A DNA stretch of 37,563 bases from an uncultured Thermomicrobiales bacterium (GTDB lineage Bacteria; Chloroflexota; Chloroflexia; Thermomicrobiales; UBA6265). The notes beneath the pieces are model-generated. The model was not told the DNA's origin. It saw only the letters and a list, made by a program, of their open reading frames with translations, and ran no database searches. Positions 32,432-37,563 of the stretch are shown piece by piece. The position numbers and the translations under genes are program-made. Position 1 is the stretch's first letter. Every line of letters starts with the position of its first letter. The stretch lies in contig CADCWF010000073.1 of assembly GCA_902806345.1 (NCBI GenBank), forward strand, positions 1 through 37,563. The letters run 5' to 3'.

Positions 32432-33001
32432 TCAGGACGGGTCGATCCCGGCGAACACGGCCGCGAGGTCGGCCGTTAGCCCGGGGATCGTCGCCGAGAC
32501 GGCCATCTCCGTCCGCTGGAAGATCGTTGCCCGCCGATACTCGTCCCCGATCGGCTCCGACTGGACGACCACGAGGCACTCCTCGGCATCCACCAGCCAA
32601 TACTCCGGCACCCCGGCGCGGACGTAGGCGGCGCGCTTCGTCACGGCGTCGGTTCGGCGGCTGGAGGGCGACAGAATCTCGACGACGACTGAAGGCACGC
32701 CAACGCCAGCGCCTTGGTCGAGGATCTCCGCGCGATCGGCCAGGACGACGACCAGATCGGGCTGGCCGACGGTGTCGATCCCGAGATTGATGTCCAAGGG
32801 GGCGGCGAAGACCTCTCCGATTCCAAGACTGGAGAGCGTGCGATCGAAATCCACCATCAACCGACGTGATACCCGTTGGTGGTTGATTGACGGCGACGGC
32901 GATACGAGCACCTCCCCTTCGACCAACTCGTACCGGAGCCTACTTCCGACACGTAGCCTCTCCAGATCCGCCACCGTGTACCGGCGCTCGGCGATCACCA
33001 T
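32432..33001 (-). CDS. Uma2-family putative endonuclease, copy 1 of the triplet
   Basis: A 189-residue protein from ATG 33001. The 27-base gap after the cystathionine beta-synthase stop contains a tandem CTAGGAG CTAGGAG, which supplies the ribosome binding site. Core: YELVEGEVLVSPSPS, VGQPDLVVVLAD, VVVEILSPSSRRTD and KRAAYVRAGVPEYWLVDAEE, the Asp, Glu and Lys positions of the PD-(D/E)XK fold. More diverged than copies 2 and 3, and presumably the oldest of the three. Co-transcription with cbs is very likely given the short gap. Confidence 0.88.
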   Translation of the reverse strand: MVIAERRYTVADLERLRVGSRLRYELVEGEVLVSPSPSINHQRVSRRLMVDFDRTLSSLGIGEVFAAPLDINLGIDTVGQPDLVVVLADRAEILDQGAGVGVPSVVVEILSPSSRRTDAVTKRAAYVRAGVPEYWLVDAEECLVVVQSEPIGDEYRRATIFQRTEMAVSATIPGLTADLAAVFAGIDPS

Positions 33002-33028
33002 GGTCTTGGCTCCTAGCTCCTAGCCCGG

Positions 33029-34486
<1,458 letters not shown>

Positions 34487-34546
34487 CGTGGGATCATCCT
34501 CGCGAAACGGGCGCGCGAACCCGTGCGTCCGACCAATGCTTCCCAA

Positions 34547-34555
34547 ATCGTAGCA
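34547..34555 (-). promoter_or_regulatory. Extended -10 promoter of the transsulfuration operon
   Basis: On the minus strand TGCTACGAT (34555-34547) is a TGn-extended -10 (TACGAT) about 60 bases before the cystathionine beta-synthase start. No -35 is evident. Confidence 0.45.
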
Positions 34556-34682
34556 CGGGGTTCGTCGCCGGTCGGACGCCACCAACCGGGCTTCCGCCGA
34601 CCGCTGCAGCGACCGTGCCGCACCCTCGGCGACCGTCGTTCCCGCCGGTTCGGATACGAGGAACCCCGTTCGAAGGTGGCTT

Positions 34683-35201
34683 CTACCCCGCCCGGTCGAG
34701 CAGGTCGAGGACGGCGTCGGTGGCAACCCCGAGGACGAGGTGCGCCGTCAGGCCGCGGGCGTGGGCCTGCCAAGGGTAGGCCGTCGGGCCGGCGGCCAAT
34801 CCCAGCGCCGGCCCGATCCCCTCGTCGTTCAGGAGGAAGAGCGCCAGCCCGTAGGCGAGCCCGCGCCCTGCGCCCGAGCCGCCGAGGCGCGGCCGGAGGG
34901 CCCCGTAGACCGCCCCCGGCACGACCCCGAGCGCGTAGTGGATGGCGGTCGCGGCTTGGCCCTGCCGCTCCTCCGAGAGCTCGGCCCCAGTCGCCAGCGC
35001 GATCCGAGCGGCCGCGACGCTGGCCGGGTCCTTGCCCTCGACGCGGGCCGCCTCCTCCCGCTTCTTCGCCGCCTCGTCCTCCTGCTCGTACATCGCGGTG
35101 CTGACCAGATCCATCAGCCAGACGCCGACCGCCCCGGCCACCGCCCCCTTGACCGCCCCCGCGCGCAGGCTGCCGTTCGCGTTCCCGTTGCCGCCGGTCA
35201 T
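34683..35201 (-). CDS. YagU-like (DUF1440-type) membrane protein
   Basis: A 172-residue protein; ATG 35201 follows AAGGAGGAG with about 7 bases between. The first helix (GAVKGAVAGAVGVWLMDLVS) is followed by a charged cytoplasmic-type stretch (YEQEDEAAKKREEAARVEGK). Further hydrophobic segments are HYALGVVPGAVYGALRP, GLAYGLALFLLNDEG, and the conserved-looking PWQAHARGLTAHLVLGVATD near the end. The pattern recalls YagU/DUF1440 inner-membrane proteins, which have been linked to acid tolerance in E. coli, but the match is by pattern only. It stands alone between cbs and the esterase. Confidence 0.75.
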   Translation of the reverse strand: MTGGNGNANGSLRAGAVKGAVAGAVGVWLMDLVSTAMYEQEDEAAKKREEAARVEGKDPASVAAARIALATGAELSEERQGQAATAIHYALGVVPGAVYGALRPRLGGSGAGRGLAYGLALFLLNDEGIGPALGLAAGPTAYPWQAHARGLTAHLVLGVATDAVLDLLDRAG

Positions 35202-35787
35202 CGTCGTCTCCTCCTTGCAGGAGACGGGGCGCGCCAGGACCACCCAACCACCTCCCCCGTCCTACGGCGTATCCCCGACGTCCTGTTCCCTACGACCCAG
35301 CACAAGAGATCCGGTCGATGACGCCGGCCATCCGGTCGAGACCAACAGCGAGCGTCATCTCAGCCCCTACCGACCAGCACCGGGACCAGTCGTGATTGTC
35401 TGGGCATCGGGGCGCTCCTATCCCGCAGCCGAAACGACGGCGGCGCAAGCCGCATGAGCTGGTGCTCCGCGGTCGGAACCGGTGTCGTCCCGGCGACCGC
35501 TCCTCCTCTCCATCGAGCGGCCCGTGGACCACGGCCGACCGCGCCTCCGAGGTGCTCCGGAGGCTCCCCGGCGCACCCCGCATTCGGCATGCCGCTCGAC
35601 CCGAGGCAGCTGTTCCGGAGGCATCGCCCGCTACCGCGCTCCGGGGAACAGCGATCCCCTCCCGACCGGGCCACCCCGGGAGGAGAGCGACCGCCCGGAT
35701 TCGGCGGTGGACCAGACGATGACGGCCCCGGGCGGGTGCCCGGGGCCGTCGCAACGCAATGGACCAGCGATTCACGGCCTCCGGCGC
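35202..35787. other. Non-coding gap before the esterase
   Basis: About 585 bases without a credible gene. The only recognisable element is the terminator hairpin at 35721-35750, belonging to the esterase transcript. Confidence 0.5.
35721..35750 (-). terminator. Hairpin terminator of the esterase gene
   Basis: GACGGCCCCGGGC (35721-35733), loop GGGT, and GCCCGGGGCCGTC (35738-35750) form a perfect 13-bp stem 37 bases after the esterase stop on the minus strand. No clear U-run follows, so it is a strong hairpin of the kind found in GC-rich bacteria. Confidence 0.75.
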
Positions 35788-36975
35788 CTACGCGCTCGGC
35801 GTCGCCTCGCCGGCGGCTTCGTCGAACGACTCCCGCAGCCGGTCGGCCGCCTCGGCGACGGCGTCGTTCGCCGTGTCGACGACCGCTCCCATGCCGAAGA
35901 ACTCGTGGGTGACCCCCTCGTAGAGGGTGTAGGTGACGTCGTTGCCGGCCGCCTCGAGGGCGTCGGCGTACTGCCGGCCCTGACCGACCAGGGGGTCGAC
36001 CTCGGCGGCGATGATCGTCGCCGGCGGCAACCCGCCGAGGTCGGCCGCCAGCAGCGGCGACGCCGACGGCGAGGCCGGGTCCGGCGCGTAGTAGCTCTGG
36101 AACCAGTCGAGGAGGGCGGCGTTCAGCGGCACCGCCGTCGCGAATTCCTCGATCGACTCGGCACCCTCCCCCTCCGGGGCGTAGGTGGTGATCGGGTAGA
36201 CGAGCAGTTGGTGGATCGGCTCGATGCCGCCTTGGTCGCGCGCCAGGATGCAGACCACCGTCGCCAGGTTGCCGCCGGCGCTCTCGCCGGCGACCGCGAC
36301 CCGCTCCGGGTCGCCGTTGAAGAGGCTGGCGTTCTCGGCCACGTACTGGAACGAGAAGTAGGCGTCGTCGACCGGCGCGGGGAACGGGTTCTCGGGCGCC
36401 TGCCGGTAGGCGACCGAGACGACGACCGCATCGGCGGCGTTCGCCAGGGCCCGGCAGGAGGAGTCGTAGCTGTCGAGGTCGGCGATGACGAAGCCGCCAC
36501 CGTGGAAGTAGACGATCACCGGGAAAGGTGCCTGCCCCTCCGGCGTGTAGACCCGGCCGATCAGATCGCCGTTCGGCGTCGGGATCAGTTGGTGCTCGAC
36601 GTCGGCGACCGGCTCGATCGCCGACTCGCCCCGCTCCGCCAGCAGCGCCATCACGGCGTCCCCCGGCAGCGGCAGTTGGCGCGCGTTGAACGGCGTCTGG
36701 CTCGCGATCGGGATCTTGTTCAGATCCTGGAACTTCTGGAGAACCTCTTGCATCTGGGGGTCGAGTCCCGCCAGCACCCCCTCGAGCTCGCCCACGGCCG
36801 GCGTCGCCTCCTGGGTGAACGCGAGGCCGCCCGTCTGGGCGAAGGCGAGCCCCTTCATGGCGAGGACGCCGCCACCGGCGATCTTGGCCGAGGTGCCAAG
36901 CAGGTCGCGCCGCGTCACGCCAACCTCTTCGGGGGAGACGCCTGCGGCGTACGTTCGATTATGACGAGAAACCAT
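35788..36975 (-). CDS. Tat-exported HSL-family (family IV) esterase/lipase
   Basis: A 395-residue secreted alpha/beta hydrolase. ATG 36975 was chosen because a Tat signal follows directly: TRRDLLGTSAKIAGGG at residues 21-36, cleavage near FAQ (about 47). A GAGGA sits ~10 bases upstream. The HSL family's oxyanion motif HGGGF is at 158-162, the nucleophile Ser232 in GESAGG, acid Asp327 (AEVDPL) and His357 (GVTHEFFGM); the triad is complete. Family members hydrolyse short-chain esters. About 60 residues between signal and enzyme may be a linker (LEGVLAGLDPQMQEVLQKFQ). Last in its transcript, closed by the 35721-35750 hairpin. Confidence 0.93.
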   Translation of the reverse strand: MVSRHNRTYAAGVSPEEVGVTRRDLLGTSAKIAGGGVLAMKGLAFAQTGGLAFTQEATPAVGELEGVLAGLDPQMQEVLQKFQDLNKIPIASQTPFNARQLPLPGDAVMALLAERGESAIEPVADVEHQLIPTPNGDLIGRVYTPEGQAPFPVIVYFHGGGFVIADLDSYDSSCRALANAADAVVVSVAYRQAPENPFPAPVDDAYFSFQYVAENASLFNGDPERVAVAGESAGGNLATVVCILARDQGGIEPIHQLLVYPITTYAPEGEGAESIEEFATAVPLNAALLDWFQSYYAPDPASPSASPLLAADLGGLPPATIIAAEVDPLVGQGRQYADALEAAGNDVTYTLYEGVTHEFFGMGAVVDTANDAVAEAADRLRESFDEAAGEATPSA

Positions 36976-37159
36976 CCTGGAGCATTCCTCCTCTGCCCCT
37001 TGGTCGCATACCGTCCCGGATGACGGCTCCGCCGGGCTGGGCGGACCGATCAACGACCGGTCGACGGACCGTTCCCGGCGCCTGCGGGCGGGCACCCTCT
37101 TGACCACGCGGTCGGGACGGCCCCGGCCTGGCCGGGGAGATTCACGATCCATGCCGAAC

Positions 37160-37176
37160 AGGCAAAATAGTTGCCT
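37160..37176. promoter_or_regulatory. Inverted repeat upstream of the esterase
   Basis: AGGCAA AATAG TTGCCT: perfect 6-bp arms around an AT-rich 5-base centre, ~185 bases upstream of the esterase. It resembles sites for dimeric repressors; regulator unknown. Confidence 0.35.
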
Positions 37177-37311
37177 TCACTACACGGCGACCGCTCCCGC
37201 GTTCTCGGATCGATCGGCAGCGACTCGGTTCGGCCCGCCCAAGCCCGGGACAACGTCCAGTTTGGGTCGGCTCGGACCCCTGCAAGTCCCAACGCTCCGA
37301 CTGGCGATGGA

Positions 37312-37351
37312 CAACAAAATGGCCCGGCGGTCCCTTGGGACCGCCGGGCCA
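37312..37351 (-). terminator. Rho-independent terminator of the right-edge gene
   Basis: On the minus strand a perfect 15-bp stem with a tiny loop (TGGCCCGGCGGTCCC, AA, then its complement, 37351-37320) is followed by TTTTGTTG. It lies 31 bases after the stop at 37382, a textbook intrinsic terminator. Confidence 0.9.
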
Positions 37352-37381
37352 CGAACGCTACGGATCGAACTGTTGCCGGTG

Positions 37382-37563
37382 CTACGCCTCGGTCGAGCCC
37401 GCGGCGGTCGACGCCTTCCAGGCGAGGGCCGCCGCGCCGGCGGCACCGACAGCCAGGAGGGCGGCGGTCGAGCCGGACGCCGAGCGAAGGGCATCGCCGG
37501 TGCCGACCGCCGGCACCGTCATGTCGCCGCCGCCGACGGCCGCGGCATCCTGGTTCCGGCCGC
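37382..37563 (-). CDS. C-terminal end of a cell-envelope protein, partial
   Basis: The last 59 codons of a protein that enters from the right edge and stops at TAG 37382-37384. The visible tail is GGGDMTVPAVGTGDALRSAS, then a hydrophobic stretch STAALLAVGAAGAAALAW and a short end KASTAAGSTEA. This is the layout of a C-terminal membrane anchor or sorting signal: a Pro-x-x-Gly-type motif (VPAVGTG), a single helix and a short polar tail. The lack of a positively charged end argues against a standard LPxTG signal. The rest of the protein is outside the window. A strong terminator follows. Confidence 0.7.
   Translation of the reverse strand, partial: GRNQDAAAVGGGDMTVPAVGTGDALRSASGSTAALLAVGAAGAAALAWKASTAAGSTEA

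Larger units (their letters stand above)
36976..37381. other. Gap between esterase and right-edge gene
   Basis: Holds the upstream region of the esterase, an inverted repeat (37160-37176) and the terminator of the right-edge gene (37312-37351). No credible coding sequence. Confidence 0.5.

Overview
The window is GC-rich DNA with dense, mostly ATG/GTG-started genes preceded by GGAGG-type ribosome binding sites. Several traits point to a Chloroflexota bacterium, most likely Thermomicrobia/Sphaerobacter-like (inference): secreted proteins with the ETGH...FGxP repeat, Cys-rich proteins that share a leader of the form MDxxRFDxLxRxL...RR, several Uma2-family nucleases, and intergenic elements with TCATCC ends. 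No rRNA, tRNA, CRISPR array, phage module or intact insertion sequence was recognised.

Layout. (1) 1-5520, minus strand: the start of a nonribosomal peptide synthetase (NRPS) operon. Two tandem paralogous adenylation-carrier (A-T) proteins are followed by a condensation-adenylation protein that runs off the left edge; all three overlap by a few bases. (2) 6236-9534: a broken ABA4-like gene, two uncharacterised membrane proteins and a divergent TetR regulator with two near-identical palindromic operators. (3) 9697-12048: nuoH, nuoJ and nuoK of complex I, without nuoI between H and J and without nuoL-N after K. (4) 12414-14389: a Tat-exported L,D-transpeptidase with SH3 domains and a small ABM-fold protein. 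(5) 14439-18068: a Uma2 nuclease, a remnant of a NarL-type regulator and a large NB-ARC/TPR/LuxR regulator with DNA-binding domains at both ends. (6) 18340-21791: three tandem Cys-rich exported proteins, then a WTHV-repeat (lectin-propeller-like) gene with two in-frame stops. (7) 21909-26555: IS5-type transposase debris, a cupin, a NarL-type two-component system, a coupled gene pair whose first member is frameshifted, and a GNAT acetyltransferase. (8) 26840-29160: fabD-fabF of fatty acid synthesis, without fabG or acpP. (9) 29383-34486: a nucleotidyltransferase, then a minus-strand transsulfuration operon in which cystathionine beta-synthase and cystathionine gamma-synthase/lyase are separated by three tandem Uma2 genes. 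(10) 34683-37563: a YagU-like membrane protein, a Tat-exported HSL-family esterase, and the C-terminal end of a cell-envelope protein after a strong terminator.

Taken together, housekeeping genes (complex I subunits, FabD/FabF, transsulfuration) sit among accessory genes: the NRPS, exported Cys-rich proteins and Uma2 family. At least five decayed or interrupted genes lie between about 6.2 and 25.9 kb (ABA4-like, NarL HTH, WTHV-repeat, IS5 transposase, DUF7718-like), which marks that stretch as evolutionarily labile. The most unusual material is the pair of stand-alone A-T proteins (one with a shortened carrier domain), the Cys-rich trio with its shared leader, the doubly interrupted WTHV gene, and the Uma2 triplet inside the sulfur operon.
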